Source of the DNA: Nereocystis luetkeana
Lineage: Eukaryota; Sar; Phaeophyceae; Laminariales; Laminariaceae
DNA: 64,000 nt
Direction of reading: 5' to 3'
Assembly (NCBI GenBank): GCA_031213475.1
Contig: JARUPZ010000005.1
Coordinates: 8,800,988 to 8,864,987 of the forward strand
Shown: piece by piece, positions 36,770-49,287 of the stretch
Layout: the number at the start of each line of letters is the position of its first letter
Position numbering within the stretch: the stretch's first letter is position 1
Translations under genes and position numbers: made by a program
Notes under the pieces: generated by a model
The model's database searches: none
Told to the model about the DNA's origin: nothing
Seen by the model: the letters and a program-made list of their open reading frames with translations, nothing else

Positions 36770-36980
36770 ACCTACAGTAGACTAACTGACCGGGTTCGAC
36801 GGACGATGTTTAACCGACGGCGTAGACTGACCGACCGACCGACCGGTTTGACGGACGACGTTTGACCGACGGCCTAGACTGACCGACAGACCGGTTTGAC
36901 GGACGATGTTTGACCGACGGCCTAGACTGACCGACCTACCCACCGGGTCTTTGCAGACGACGTGCGATCGACGGCGTGGT
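36770..36980. repeat. Minisatellite, GACCGACCGACCGG type
   Basis: About three to four units of 60-65 bp: ACTGACCGACC, GGTTTGACGGACGATG, TTTGACCGACGGC. Confidence 0.85.
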
Positions 36981-37039
36981 CAGCGGTTTCATCTCTCCCT
37001 CGTTCGCGCCGCCGCTTTCACGCCGCCGGGGCCTTGAGC

Positions 37040-37240
37040 TGACGCAACTAGGTTTGGTGTGACGTGCCTTGGTTTGACTTGAGTTGGCTTGACAAAGCGT
37101 GAGTTGACTTGATGTTATTTGACCTGGCTTGACTTGATTTGGCTCGACTTGACGTGCCTGGGTTGACTTTATTTTGGTTCGGCTTGAACACTTGACGTGA
37201 CGTGACTTGACTTGGCTCGACTTGACGTCTTGATTTTTTT
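37040..37240. repeat. Minisatellite, TTGACTTGGCTTGA type
   Basis: Many short units of CTTGACTTG/GGCTTGACT. The reverse strand gives open low-complexity frames (NQ/S/T-rich) that I regard as artefacts of the repeat. Confidence 0.8.
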
Positions 37241-37439
37241 GTGCTTTTTTTGTGAACGTTGGTTTGAAGAGGTAGACAGCTCCTGGGCGCGTTTAGCGAA
37301 CGAGGTACTGACTTCAACTTGACTTCGGCTTGGCGCACTTGACTTGATATGGCTGCTTGAATATATTTCCTTTTTCGTGGGCTCTGGTTGGGAGACTTTC
37401 GTGTGTGGTTGGTTGGTTGTTGGTCATTCCCGAAGGAAA

Positions 37440-37720
37440 ATTTCCACATCTTTCAAGATCATGAACTAGATCGTCACGATCTAGACCATCCACTGTAGAC
37501 CCTAACCTGCCCATATTAGATGCTGTGCAGGATCTCTACCGCACAGATCCAACCCAGGAAACACGTGTTAGATAGAATCATGCAAGTTTACGGCTCCCAC
37601 CCGGCTGCATGAGCTAGATCGTACAGATCATACAGGTAGATGATCTGTCTGCTCCGAAAGATCTCGATCATCAGGTGGGATTGATCTGCAGATGATCTGT
37701 GCGAGGTCTTGAACACTCCT
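37440..37720. repeat. GATC-rich repeat patch
   Basis: Dense AGATCAT/ATGATCT/AGATCGT motifs with small palindromes. The 32.4 kb minisatellite has related units. Confidence 0.55.
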
Positions 37721-40700
37721 TGAAAGGGATTTTCCCGTGAAGCCCACGGCTTATTGATGCTGTGCTTTTTTGGGCGATGGACGCGAAAGAGAAATGAGAA
37801 TGACAGATGGCATCGATTAACAAAAAATTAAAAAAAAAAACATGGGGGAGGGGGGGGGGAGGGGTCCTGGAGACATGAGCATTTCACGACCTCGATAACT
37901 TTTTTTGTTTTTCGTTTTATTCTGTTGTGCTACGTATATACAAACGTGCACTTCGTAGAGCTGCGTCTACCTTAGCATGAGACCCAATGGTGAACATGTG
38001 CCCGACTCAGCGTATTACGAGTGTCTTTCGTCGCCTGACCTTCATTGAATCTATGCTCCTTTATTTCTGTGTTCTCTTTGTTGTGTTCTGCTGGACGAAG
38101 TACACTCGTAGCTCGTCTTGTTCCTCTGGTGGTGTCGGTGCTGGGTCGCTTTTAACTCGGAAAAAATGTATATATCCCACAAGGCTCACGCGCTGCCGAC
38201 TCAACACAGCAACGTGGACACAAGCGGCGTCAAAAGGAGCTGAAAAATCGAGAGGGCCAGTAAGGCGATGAAATGTGGCCAATGGGGTCTGGGGGTATGC
38301 ACATGTTTTTCGTCCGGGTGTGTACCAGGATCGAGGATGCCGAGAATCGCAAATTCGAGAGCGGGCCCGGCCCGTACTGTGGGCTGAAAGCGGACGCGAG
38401 CAAACAAGCGAGAACGCGTCTTTGGGAAGATTGGTCCGGTATTTATGGTACTTTTTTCAGCAAAGGATATCGTGGGATTGTGACGCTGAATCGCCGACAG
38501 TACCACACACTGCTTGCTGTGCTGTAGATAAAAGGTCAGGCAACGAAAAGACCTGCGAAGAATCGGACCAGACAAAAAAATAAAAAATGCGCCACAACAG
38601 AGAAAACCTGACTTTATTATTATACCATTGCCTGAATTGCACACCGACTATAATAGTTTTATGACGGGGGACCATAGTAAATAGGACCAAATATTGCCAG
38701 TAAAAATGGATAAATATATAGGTTTTCATGTGTACCATAGGTCCTGTTTACTATGGTCCCCCGTAATAGTAAAAGAGCTTGCCCATAAAAGAGGGTACCA
38801 CCGCACGGGTTGAGTTTTTTGTTGGGAGTGGTCGACGGCAGCGGTAAAAGCGGTTCAGTGCACCTAACGCAATAGGGAGGACGACGAGACTGAACGAGGG
38901 AAGGGTGTATACAGGCAGGTTTACGGGTGTGGTACAGGGTTCGACACCACGACTGCTCCGATTACTGGCGGGTGCATCACTCACGTCTCAGGCTTTCCGT
39001 CAAAACAGAGAGATCCCATTCGGCTTGTCACAGCAGTATATAGTGGTTCAACACGTACTCGTATTTGTAGTACAGCATATTGATAGCAGTTCCACGCATC
39101 GGAGAGATCACTAGGTTTCGACGTCGTGATCTTCAGTTGAACCTATCGTTCGTTCACGGCTCACGGCAGACATATTCGTAAATCTTGCATTGTCCGTACG
39201 TACATAGCTCAATTCGTTGGGCGGAAGCGTTATACGATCTTCATTTATCTAGCACACGGACTCGTACGTATTCTGCGTTGGGTTTGTACTTTCACAAGAA
39301 CCTGCGCAACAACTCATTACGGGAGGTGGTATGGGGATCTAGGTGATCGAGGTCGTCATCTGTTCAATGTGTCATTACGGTAGGTGGTACGCGAATATTT
39401 CCTGCTAATGACGAACCTTCGACATCGAGCAGGTGTAACAAGGGGACGGCCAGGAAAAGGGCTACATTTGAGATTTTGTATAATTCGTTGGAAGATAGAA
39501 GGGGCAGTAGTATATGTCACTGGGCCCGGACGCACATTTGCCTCGAAAAAATTAAGGCCCAACCACAAAAAAGTCGAGTTTTTTCTCCTGCCGCCGGTAC
39601 ACGGTTGAAATGGTCGAAACTCTAAAAACGGCATTTTGTTGTTTGTTTGATCCCTCGATCTTACTCCAGACATGACTCTCTTAATCTGGTGGTATGCTTC
39701 TCCTTGTAAGCGAACCAAAATGATGGACGCCCAAATTGCGATCGGTTGTTGTTACTCCCACACTCCCACACTCATCGCCAAAATCTAGTTCGGTCACAAT
39801 ACGACACGCTCCAATAACTCTGAACCGGGGGCATACATCAGGAAACAAATAATTTTATTAAAAAAACGCGGTATCGATACGTAGCTGACACATGCTCTGG
39901 TCCAGCGGGGGCGGCCTGCGCCAAATATCAGCCGGTCGAGTGCCCTGTGTGTTGAAATTATATACCTGTACCACTGGATTTTCAACATTTGACGGTGTGT
40001 TTGCTGTGTTGTACGTAATGTCGCGTACATTCTCCGCGAGCGAGCGGGCAGTCGCTACGATGTTTTATCCACCACGCGCCGCCTCGCCTCGTACCACCAC
40101 TCGACCCTCCCACTGCCGCAAAAAACGTATCCCACACAAATTCCAAGAAACCAGTCCCCGAAAAAGTGTTTGCAGGAGTTAACATCGACAAACCTACTCT
40201 ACTCCTTTGACTGAACAGCGCCTCATGTCCCCAACAAAGGCTTGTCGGGTAAAAAAACCGTTCACGTAAAAAAAAAAAAAAACTTCCTACCAGGTATGCC
40301 ACTCAAAATCGCGTTCATCGCGGCTGCGCCGACACCTCCCCTCTCACCCACTCTCTCTCTCTCCACCCCCCCTCCGTCTCACACCAGACAACACACACCA
40401 CAGAGAGGGGAATTTAATTTCGAACGAAGTACGTTCCAAAACTCGATGGGCTCTTATCGCATATCAACCATTTACTCGTATCGACCAGCACGACAGAGCT
40501 AGCTCATATTAGTATGACAGCAGCGTAACATCAATCACCGCCGTCTCCATTGCTCAACAGTCGGGGGCCTACCTTACTGCCACTGCTGTGGCCACCATTA
40601 CTGCTCCCTCCCCCTTTTTCCCCCCCACACCCCCCTCAGCTCATCTCTCCTAATACTCACGCACACGCCTCAACTCCGGCAGCCTTATCAGAGCGAGCCG

Positions 40701-41095
40701 TCACCTCTTTCGGTCTCGGAATCGGCGACCCCACCGCCTCCATCCAGTCCATCGCTCCCGAAAACTGCTGCGGCATTTTTGCACCAATTCTCGGGCCCAA
40801 GCCCTCCTCTTCCTCTTCCTCTTCCCCCCCTCTCCTGTTCCCCTGCTTCTCCGTCGCCTTCCCAGACGGCGCCAGCTTTTTTCGCGCATCAGCCTTCTTC
40901 TCTTTCAACCGCGGTCCCCGTGATCCCAAGGTCGACTCAACCTCCTCCTCCTCCTGCTCCGCCTTTTCCTCTTCCTCCTCCTCCTCTTCTTCCTCCTCCC
41001 CATCCTCCGTCCGTCGTTTGCCCCTACCCCGTCCCCTGCTGCCCCCCTTACCCCTGCGGTCCTTGTTAATGCCGCCGCTACCGCCGCTACCGCCA
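37721..41095. other. Intergenic and 3' flank of BDP1
   Basis: A MITE lies at 38660-38768. Open frames around 38.0-38.6 and 39.4-39.7 kb have no family. From 40657 upward the minus strand is open and acidic/Gly-rich and probably belongs to the BDP1 C-terminus (see that entry); plus-strand Ser/Pro/Leu-rich frames over 40550-41545 are its reverse face. Confidence 0.45.
38660..38768 (+). mobile_element. MITE (TA-target hairpin family), full length
   Basis: TGACGGGGGACCATAGTAAA with TAGGACC pairs with GGTCCTGTTTACTATGGTCC and CCCGTAA. TA lies on both sides. Confidence 0.92.
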
Positions 41096-44000
41096 CTACC
41101 GCCGCTCCCCCAGCTCCCCCCGCCCCCCCCCGTCCCCCCCTTCCTCCACACCCTCCCCCCCCCCCTCGTCGCTGCCATAGCTCGCGGCAGCTGCAGCAGC
41201 GGAAATCTTAGCACGCGCATTCTCTCGCGCAGCGCGATGCCGCCTGGGTGGCCTTCGCCTCACAGCCTCTTCCTCCTCCTCCTCCTCCTCCTCCTCCTCC
41301 TCACCCCCACCACTCTCGCTCGAGGCCTCAGATGCTTGGCCCGTCGCCCGCTTCCTCGGCGGCGCCGGCGACGCCCGCGCGCGCTTACGTCTACTGGGCG
41401 CGGGCACGCTTCCAGTCCCAAGCGTGGTAGCGGCGACAGCGGCATCGGCGGCGGCGGTAGTAGTAGCGGGAGGGGGGGTGTCCGCCGCCTCCCCGTCAAT
41501 TTCCTTGGGGTTTCCTTTAGACTTGGCGGCTTTTTTTTCTGCTGATGTTGCGGCAGGGGCAGGGGTGGCGGGTTCGGTGTTGGTGGCGTCGCCTGCCGCC
41601 GCGGGAGCTCCAAGTTTTTTTCGTGGGGTGCCGGGCGGTGTAGTCTGCTTTTTGTCGTTGGGGTCGGTGTCTGGCCGCCTTCGCTTCTTCGTCTTGCTGT
41701 TTTTTTTCTTGACGGCCTCGACTTCGAAGGTGGGCAGCACGGGCGGGTCCTTGGAGAAATAAGGGTGGTCTGGCCAGACAAGGGACAACAAGGAAAGCGT
41801 GCAAGGAAAACAGCAGACGAGGAGGCAAGGGTGTAACGAGGGGGTAAGGAACCACTAAAAACTATAAAATGATTGAAAAAAAAAGCAAGCAAGCAACAAA
41901 ATATACAGTAGAAAATTCAGCAGGGAAAAGCACAAAACAAGAAAACCACGCAAGGAAACAAAAAACAAGGAGGCCAGGAGGGAGCCGCGGAAAAGCTAAA
42001 ACCACAAAACGATTAAAAAAACAGCAAGCAACAAGTTAGGGAAAAACCTAAGCATGGGAAAACAAAGCAAAGACGCGAGAGGACATATCCAAGCGAGGAG
42101 GGATGTGACAGGTACGCCAACGCTAACGCCCGCCCAAAGGGAGAGGCCACCATTTTTTTTCTATTATTATTTTTTTTTTTGCTCATCCCATTTAGTATCT
42201 CCGCCCATCTTCTTCTCTCTCTCCTTCCAACTCGTAACTCAGATCCGGGGTCACATAGCAGGCTCTTCTCCCCCCTTCCCGCTACGGTTGCCATGCCAAA
42301 AAAAGTGTTCCTCGTCCAACTGGCACACGAAACACAAGATCACAGGATTTGCTTAAAACGCATGAGGCGCGCGGGGGGGGGGGGGGGGGGGGTACCTCAT
42401 TACCATGCACGGCCATAGCCAAGTGACCACAGACCCTCGCATCCCCACAATGCCGGAACGGAGCACGTCGGGCTTTCACCGACCAGGCAAACAGTGCTTG
42501 AGCCAAGCGGGGGGGCTGACGGGAGTAGCTGCACCCCACCCCGGCTCACCCCAACCCCTCCAAGAGCACGCCCAACCCCCCCACCCCTCCCCCATGAACC
42601 CCACAAAAAAAAAATGAAGAGAGCACATCCCTCTCCCGCGTTCACCACGGACCTTTGGTGATCTGCGTGCTGAGCGCTCGGTGCACCATATCCGGGTGGT
42701 CCCTCATCTCCTTCTCGAACTTGTTCTTGAGTTGTTTCTGCGTCCGCTCTCCCTCGAACATCTTCACCATGCGGTCGAAGGACAGGTTGTACATCTGGAT
42801 ACCCTGCACCACAACAACAACAACAACAACAAAAGAAAAAAACACCACACATGGGCGAGGGTGTTCGGTTGTTGTTAAACGCTGCGAGTTGCTGTCAGGA
42901 TTGCTGTATAACCCTGACCTTAATTTATAGCTACCTGGTATGTTGGTATCATACGTCAGCACACAACAAGAAAGCGCGACGACCATTTTTCTTGGCAGCG
43001 GACGAAAACATTAACGCGCACCGCACCCTGTAAAATTTGATGACGTCGTGGGGTTTCCAGCGCATGGGCGTTTCTCGGGTGGTGAAGGAGCTGGCGGAGG
43101 CTGCCGTCGTTTCGTCTTCGTCTACCTCCTCTCGATTCTCGTCATCGATGCTGCTTGCTCCTTGCACAATCTGAACATTTGACGTACGGAAAATTACAGA
43201 GGAGAGGCAGCCGTGAACAACAAAATCTGCATCTAGGGATCCGAGACCAAAATAAAAAAAGACATGAACAAACAAATGAACACCTACATGAATAAATAAA
43301 TAAAAAAAACTACGGTACCGGCATCGAAACCTAGTTGCAGGACGGTCCTGCCGTCGGTAGTCAGCAGTGGCACGGTCGGTAGACGGTGGTGTGGCTGTCG
43401 ATCACTAGCTGTCCGTGGTCAGCAGTGTAGCTGTCCATCCATGTAGTGCGACTGTCGTAGTTGGCACCCACCGGCTACCGACAGCGACACCGCCAACTAC
43501 CGACAGTCACACCGCTGACTACCGACCGATGCCCCTCTCTCCTAGACTCAGTACCCACCACAGCTGACTTACCCACCGCTACCCGTCCCCCAACCCGTCT
43601 CCATACCCAAGCAAGCGCTCTACATATGAATACTTACTTGAGGCATATACTCAGGAAGTACCCGGATACTTACCCGGGTAGGGCAGTGCGGGATATGATC
43701 TGGATGTACCCGGGTATATACCCGGGTATGACAGTAGGGCATACGCTTTGGATATACCCGGATATGACCACCATAATAATGATGTGGTGTCCGGGTACCC
43801 CAGAGTATCTACGTATAACCTACTAAACATACCCTTGAGTACCGAACACTCACCAGATCGGCGTCATTAACAACGAGCTTTCCGTCCTTGAAGACGACCT
43901 TCATCGATTGCGTCGGCGGGGGAGGAGCACCGCCTGCCAAGGTGAGAGCGCGCTTCCTGTTCCTTGCGGCGTCGGCGGCCTTGGCGGCCTTCTCCTGTAC

Positions 44001-47000
44001 AGCAGTGGGGGAAACACAAAAAAAAAAAACAACAACAACAGCAACAGCAAAGCAGGCAGACGAAAAAAACAATAACTATGGTGAGCAACGAACAAATAAC
44101 AACACGCAAACAATATGTACACGAATATCATATCATATCGGCTTCGCTCCGCGGGCGGCCTACGCCGCCCGCTACGCTCGCTTAGGAAGAAAAAGTACAT
44201 CGAATTTTACGCGAAGCAGACAGAAGGTCGATGATTGACATATTTTTCATTGTTGTAGTTGCAAATTGGCGACTTGAAAATGCCAAGAGTCACATGCCGT
44301 ACGTACGTACGTACATACCCCAGGTAGGCTTATGATTTTCTTCTTTCGATATGCTGTATGATATGTACCTGGTATGTACGCACGAGAAAGCACAGCATGG
44401 CACAGTAGCACCACAAAAACAATGAGAATGAAACCGAAAAAATCGGAAAGAGAAAAAACTCCCCGTCCCCTCTCATGTAATAATTGTCTGCCCCTGGAAC
44501 ACCTTGCACCAGTCAAAGAGAAAATATATTAAAAAAAATGAACAACAGAGCTTCTCTCTCAGCCTCGTACGCCGCCCGCCCCTCTCTCGACCACCTCGCC
44601 ACCGATTCGGTCTGGGTCAAGCTTTCCTCCCTCTCTGTCACAGTGATCCCCGTTGCCCGCCCCGCGTGAAGCCCGGTGCTCACCGTGACCCTCGTTCGCC
44701 AGCTCGACGATGTCGATGGTCAGACGGCCTCCGTCTCTTTGTAGAGTTCAGCGCGGTCGTAAAAATAAACACCGCTTGAATGTTAGCTTGCAATCACGAA
44801 CGACCCTTATGGACTCGTACATACTCAAGTCTAATTTTTCAGAAGGAGGCAAAACAGAGCCCATTCATGCTTCCCTTGTGTCTCGAGGCACACACGACGC
44901 CTAGCCACGAAAACCGCGACCGCCCTCCTTGCAACCCCCCCTCTACCCGCCAGCATCCGCCGACACCCGCGACGGCGCCGGGCTCGCCCGCGTCGCCGGG
45001 CTCCGACTACACACACGCCACACGAAACGGAAGAAGAAAAGAGGAAAAAAAAACTGATAGTGCAAAAGAAATTTCAACCAGCCGGTGAAAAAAAGCGAAA
45101 CAGAGCCTCTCAGACCGCTGAAAAAACAAAATCGACTTTTTCTTTTTTCCGAGTTGTTTTTTCTATTGTTCCGGGAAAAAAGGTGTGGCACGAGAAGCAA
45201 GCACGCAAAGAAAGCAAAGAACGCGAAGAAAGCACAGATCGTAGAAGCAACAAAAAAATCGAGGGAGACTCGCTGAGCGTGAGGCAGGTTAGGTGCTTAG
45301 AATCAAGTGATTTTAGGAAAAGGGTAAACGTAAGTATGTTTCTATACACGTACGTGAACAAAAACAGAAACACAACAACTTCATAACAGAACCACACCCA
45401 ACACGGAGAAAAATCGAGATCGAATTCACGCACGATAGAAATCTTCACCGGTAAACGTATGAATAACGTACATACGCACATAGAATGTGTATTTTTACAT
45501 ACCAGGTACAACATACGAACATATGTGGAAATGTTTCGCAGCAGTAAATTTGTAAATAACAATAAGGATACGGTTCGGGTTTGACAGTGACGTCAAAGGC
45601 GGCGGTGCGATCACTGCCGACACACATCTCTGCAGCCGCATCGGCCTCTATGATGAAGAAGTCTTTTGGATTTTTCCACGTATTGTGAAAAAAAATCCTC
45701 ATTAAGTGTTCCTGAAAATATTCGTTGAAATGTTCTTCGAGATGTTCATTAAACGGTTCTTGCGCGCGTTCTTTGAAAGAACATGTCTTCGAAAGAAATT
45801 TCCTCGAAAATTCCTCGAATTACCTTGGCGCCTTTTTCTCGTGGCTTGGGGGGAAGCCTGCTCTTGTAGGACGTGCAAAAGTCCGCGATTTTCATCGTCG
45901 ACACCTCCTCGGCGGTCAGCTCTTTCTGCAACACAAATATCGTCCAGTCAAAAGGGGGGAGGGGCGGGGGGGGTACTCATTTGTTGCTTGCCCTAGTGAG
46001 GTGACCATTGACCACGCATCCCTTTCCAGACGGAGCAAGCGGGGGGGGGGGGGGGGGGGGGGGGGTGCACATTGGTTGCTCGCTCTAATATACCTGGTAG
46101 TATTTTACTATTACAGGGGACCATGGTTAATAGGACCAAATATTGTTGGTAAAAATAGGGAAGTACATAGGGTTTTGTGTCCACCGTAGGTCCTATTTAA
46201 TGTGGTCCCCCGTAATACCATTGACTATTGACCACGCCTCCCTTTCGAGACGGAGCAAAGGAGGGGGGGTAGGGGGGGGGGGGGATACAGGTCACGGGAA
46301 TCGTTGTTGTTGGTTGTTTGCCAGATTTTCGTATCAGCTCGTCGCCAAACTTTATGATACACCCGGTAAGTCACCGGACAGGGTACGACGCATCATCCAT
46401 CGCAGGCCTCGCAACACGCACGCAAGGAAAGATACATCTCAAAAGTCGTGCACGAAAGATCCCACCGGACTATACTTGTGGATCTCGGGCCGTTAGAGGT
46501 TAGAGCTTAGAGGTCCGCAGCATGGACCGCATTGACGCCCCCCCCTCAAGCTGACTGACTGCGGGCACCTCCGGAATCGATCCGATCAGGCCCGGTCCTC
46601 GTGACCACCTGCGGTGCCTTGACCCTCTTGGTTCTGGCAATCCCTTGCTAAATACACGAAATAACTCTTGCTCGGCTCACGTCGGCCGTAAGGTAAGACG
46701 GCTACAAGGGACCCTCGCTTCGCGACCTCTCCACGGCGACTTCTCCGCGGCTTCATCGGCTCTGACGGCGAGGCATAGGCTGCGACACTGCTGCTCTTGC
46801 GTCACTCTCCTGGTGGGCACGTCCCGGAGGAAGACCTTATACGAGTATGCTCGTATGAATGTGTTGTCGCGAGACAGGCGGCTCTAAAATTTCTAGACGG
46901 GAAGATTAAGATTAAGAAAAAGCGGGGGAAAAAAAATGCGCACCCATACAGGTAGAATTAAAAAATAAACAAAGGAGAAGAATATAAGATACAGCAGTAT

Positions 47001-47381
47001 TAATAGTACAGCGATACAGCGGTACCGCATGCACAACTGAAACAAATATTCTAAATACGTACCAGGTACCAGGTACCAGGTATGCACACACGTACCTCTT
47101 TGTGTCTTTGTTAGTATGGTCCGTTTTGCCTTTTTTTGCGTTTTGCTATCTGCCTCTGTTTTTGTTTTGTTTTGTTTTTTTTGCTTCGCTTCATCTTCTT
47201 TTTTAGGTTTTTGTCTGCTATTAATAGTCTCCTTTTTGCTTCCCTGGTGTCCGCAGTGGTGGAGTGCGTATGCTTGTTATTCGTTTTTGCCTCTGTTTTA
47301 CTTGAGGTATTTCTTCCACTCCAGAGTTATTGGAGCCTGTCCTGCGACCACGGACTGCATTGTATTGTGAGTTAATGTGAG

Positions 47382-47412
<31 letters not shown>

Positions 47413-49275
47413 CGTACAACATACCTGGTAGAGCCTAATATCATACGTGCAACAGAACACATTATCCGACTGTGAAAAAAATATGACAAAGAAAAAAACA
47501 CAGTCAGTGTTCGTACCGCAGTACCGCTGTAGTCAGCGACCCTACCCGGCGTATTTCCAGACACCTTGGGGAGGTGGGTCAAACAACGCAACCTGCGACT
47601 TGGTATAAGTTATCACGCACCAAAGAGGCGAACACATACGTATGCCGCAATTTTTCCATCTCACAGCTCTCGTTTTTTTGTTTTTGTTCTCAAAATATGC
47701 AAGCGAGCGAAGGAGCGAGCCACATCAATGCAACCGACCCTCCGTATGTGTGTGTTCTTCACATTAAACCGTTCTTTCTACCCGTCGACATCCTGCACAA
47801 CCAGTGTCCGTGCCGATTCTTCAATCCTATTAATAGAAGAGATACAAGTTCTGTGGTCACTAAGCTACGCCACAGAGATACCACGTTGCCACGTATGCAG
47901 TACGCACAGCAGTGGGCAATGAAATGCCATGTCACATCATCCTATTAATAGATACGACAGGCACGACATACACATTCTATGAAATAGAGAAACGAAGGGA
48001 AACAATCAAAAGAGAAAACAAAAACAAAGAACACAAATCGAAACGTACGTCCTACTACTATTAATATTAATACAACCAATTTAAAAACCGCACCAGCTTC
48101 TCCTTGCCCTTCCCCTTCTTCTTCCCGGCCACCGCGCCGCCCGCCGCCCCCCCCCCCCCCCCCCCCCCCCGCCGCCGTCGACGCCGCTCCCAGGCTCCAC
48201 CTTGTCTCTTTGCAAGGCGTCGCCATCCTTACCCCTCGAGACGGAGCCATCCGAATGCTTCTGGCCGATGCGGAAAAGCGTCACATGTACGACATCATCA
48301 ACACGCGCGTTGCATGCGGATCTGATGGATCACAGGACAGCGACGGCCGAGGGCCCCTCCAAGTCCAGCACAGCGACAAGAAACGCTTCTGCTACAAATA
48401 TTACTACTGTGTACTATACTACGATAATAATAAATGCTACTCGTACCTACTGGTACTACTACTACTACTACCAAAACGTTAGCCCAGAAAGAAATATCCC
48501 AAAGGGCTGCACAAATAACGGTGTTATGGTCATACCGCTCCTCGCCTCTTCGCCCCCCTCCCCCTCCCCCCACCCCCACCCCCCCCGCGCTCCCCTTCTC
48601 TCCCCCGCCTTCCCCCTCCGCCCCTCCTCAACCCTCTCCCCACCCCCTTCCCCTTCCCTCAGGGTTTCCACCCTTGTCACACTACACCCCCCCCCCCCGC
48701 ACCCCATTCATCACCTCTAGCCCAGCGTTCGCGCTCGCGGTCCTCAGCGAACTCCCGGGGGGCGCAAGAAAGCTTGACCCCGGTCGAGGCAGGCCCACCC
48801 CTCCTCCCCCCACCCCCACCCTCGCCCCGCCTCCCACCCCGGCCCCCAACTTGTGCACGCCCCCTATCCCTGCCGAAAACCCGGGCATCCGGCCAGCAGA
48901 CGATGCCCTGGCAGCCCCGCCCCCCGGCCGCGCCGCTGCCGCCCCCACCCCTGCTCCGACCATGATCCCTCGCCCCCCCCCGCTTCCTCCTGCGCCTGCC
49001 CCTCTTCGAGGGGGGGCAGGCATGGCCGCGATCAGGGGAGGGGTTAAGGTCCCTCGATTCGCAGCAGCAGCAGCAGCAGTAGCGGAGGAAAAAGAAGGGG
49101 CCGGGGAAACAACCGCGCCCACGGGACGACCACCCGCGGAAAGACGGGAGGGGGTGGGGAGCGGCGGACCGTCCGTCGGTCTCCGGATGCCGGTCGGTAT
49201 TGATCCTCCCGCGAACGCTGTAGCTCCTCCTGTCGGTACTGCTGGTGCTGTGTTTCCGCGAGATTTCGGGATCGC
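41096..49275 (-). CDS. BDP1: TFIIIB subunit BDP1 (B'') with SANT domain; 5' end not found
   Basis: BDP1 works with TBP and BRF to recruit RNA polymerase III. Predicted exons in transcript order are 49275-48715, 48260-48201 (weak), 45925-45824, 43994-43854, 43170-43027, 42803-42653 and 41769-41096; phases agree throughout. The SANT domain spans the exons ending 43027 and 42653: RWKPHDVIKFYR, GIQMYNLSFDRMVKMF, ERTQKQLKNKFEKEMRDHP. Ahead of it lie two other BDP1 landmarks: STMKIADFC (like the TMRDF block) and MKVVFKDGKLVVNDADL (the 'basic-X-DG-X-acidic' block). Exon 49275-48715 is 187 residues of Gly/Ala/Pro-rich sequence, assigned only by phase and position. The donor at 42652 (GTCCGT) is weak. 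The last frame stops at 41096, but an overlapping acidic frame runs on to 40657, so the C-terminus is unsure. No start codon was identified. Confidence 0.75.
42160..42288 (-). mobile_element. SINE 3' fragment
   Basis: The tail and 3' body of the SINE family (GGGATGAGC; GTGACCCCGGATCTGAG on the minus strand) are present, and the tRNA-like head is missing. It is in a BDP1 intron. A 5'-truncated copy like this is expected from target-primed retroposition. Confidence 0.85.
42371..42505 (+). repeat. G-tract repeat element, antisense copy in a BDP1 intron
   Basis: A run of about 20 Gs, then CATGCACGGCCATAGCC, then ACCCTCGCATCCCCACAATG and GGAACGGAGCACGTCGGG. Antisense to BDP1. Unlike other copies, its G-rich end is some 600 bp from the next acceptor, with the SINE fragment in between. 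Confidence 0.75.
42806..42836 (+). repeat. (CAA)n microsatellite
   Basis: A CAACAACAA run just upstream (minus strand) of a BDP1 acceptor, where it reads as the GTT-rich tract before GTGGTGCAG. Confidence 0.9.
43325..43560. repeat. Imperfect palindromic cluster of CGGTAGTCAGCAGTG units
   Basis: CGGTAGTCAGCAGTGGCACGG near 43355 is answered by CACACCGCTGACTACCGACC near 43509, with further direct and inverted units between. Located in a BDP1 intron. Confidence 0.6.
44016..44040 (+). repeat. (A)n(CAA)n microsatellite
   Basis: An A run followed by AACAACAACA, close to the acceptor of BDP1 exon 43994-43854. Confidence 0.85.
44460..45020 (-). repeat. Long dispersed repeat, copy B (about 560 bp)
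   Basis: The reverse strand is homologous to 25135-25710. It lies inside the 1.8 kb BDP1 intron between exons 45824 and 43994. The A/T-rich stretch near 44525 differs from copy A. Confidence 0.75.
45945..46062 (+). repeat. G-tract repeat element, diverged subfamily, beside a BDP1 acceptor
   Basis: G-rich run (45951-45973), then TACTCATTTGTTGCTTGCC, then GACCATTGACCACGCATCCC and GACGGAGCAAGCG, then a second long G run. On the BDP1 strand the core is followed by a C-rich tract and the acceptor of exon 45925-45824. Further diverged pieces lie at 46216-46285 and 49742-49840. Confidence 0.65.
46109..46216 (+). mobile_element. MITE (TA-target hairpin family), full length
   Basis: TTACAGGGGACCATGGTTAA pairs with TATTTAATGTGGTCC and CCCGTAA. 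TA lies on both sides. It is inserted next to the diverged G-tract element. Confidence 0.92.
46286..48200. other. BDP1 intron interior, no further exon recognised
   Basis: It includes a CAA microsatellite (47384-47413), a triple TACCAGGTACCAGG run (47058-47082) and several CTATTAATAG motifs. A stretch at about 46500-46880 is GC-rich and unlike its surroundings but matches no family I know. A C run of roughly 30 bases lies at 48141-48172. Confidence 0.4.
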
Positions 49276-49287
49276 CTGTCAGGGGCG

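Noticed and set aside
40550-41545. Plus-strand Ser/Pro/Leu-rich open frame of 331 codons
   Set aside because: Reverse face of the Gly/Glu/Ala-rich BDP1 C-terminal coding sequence.
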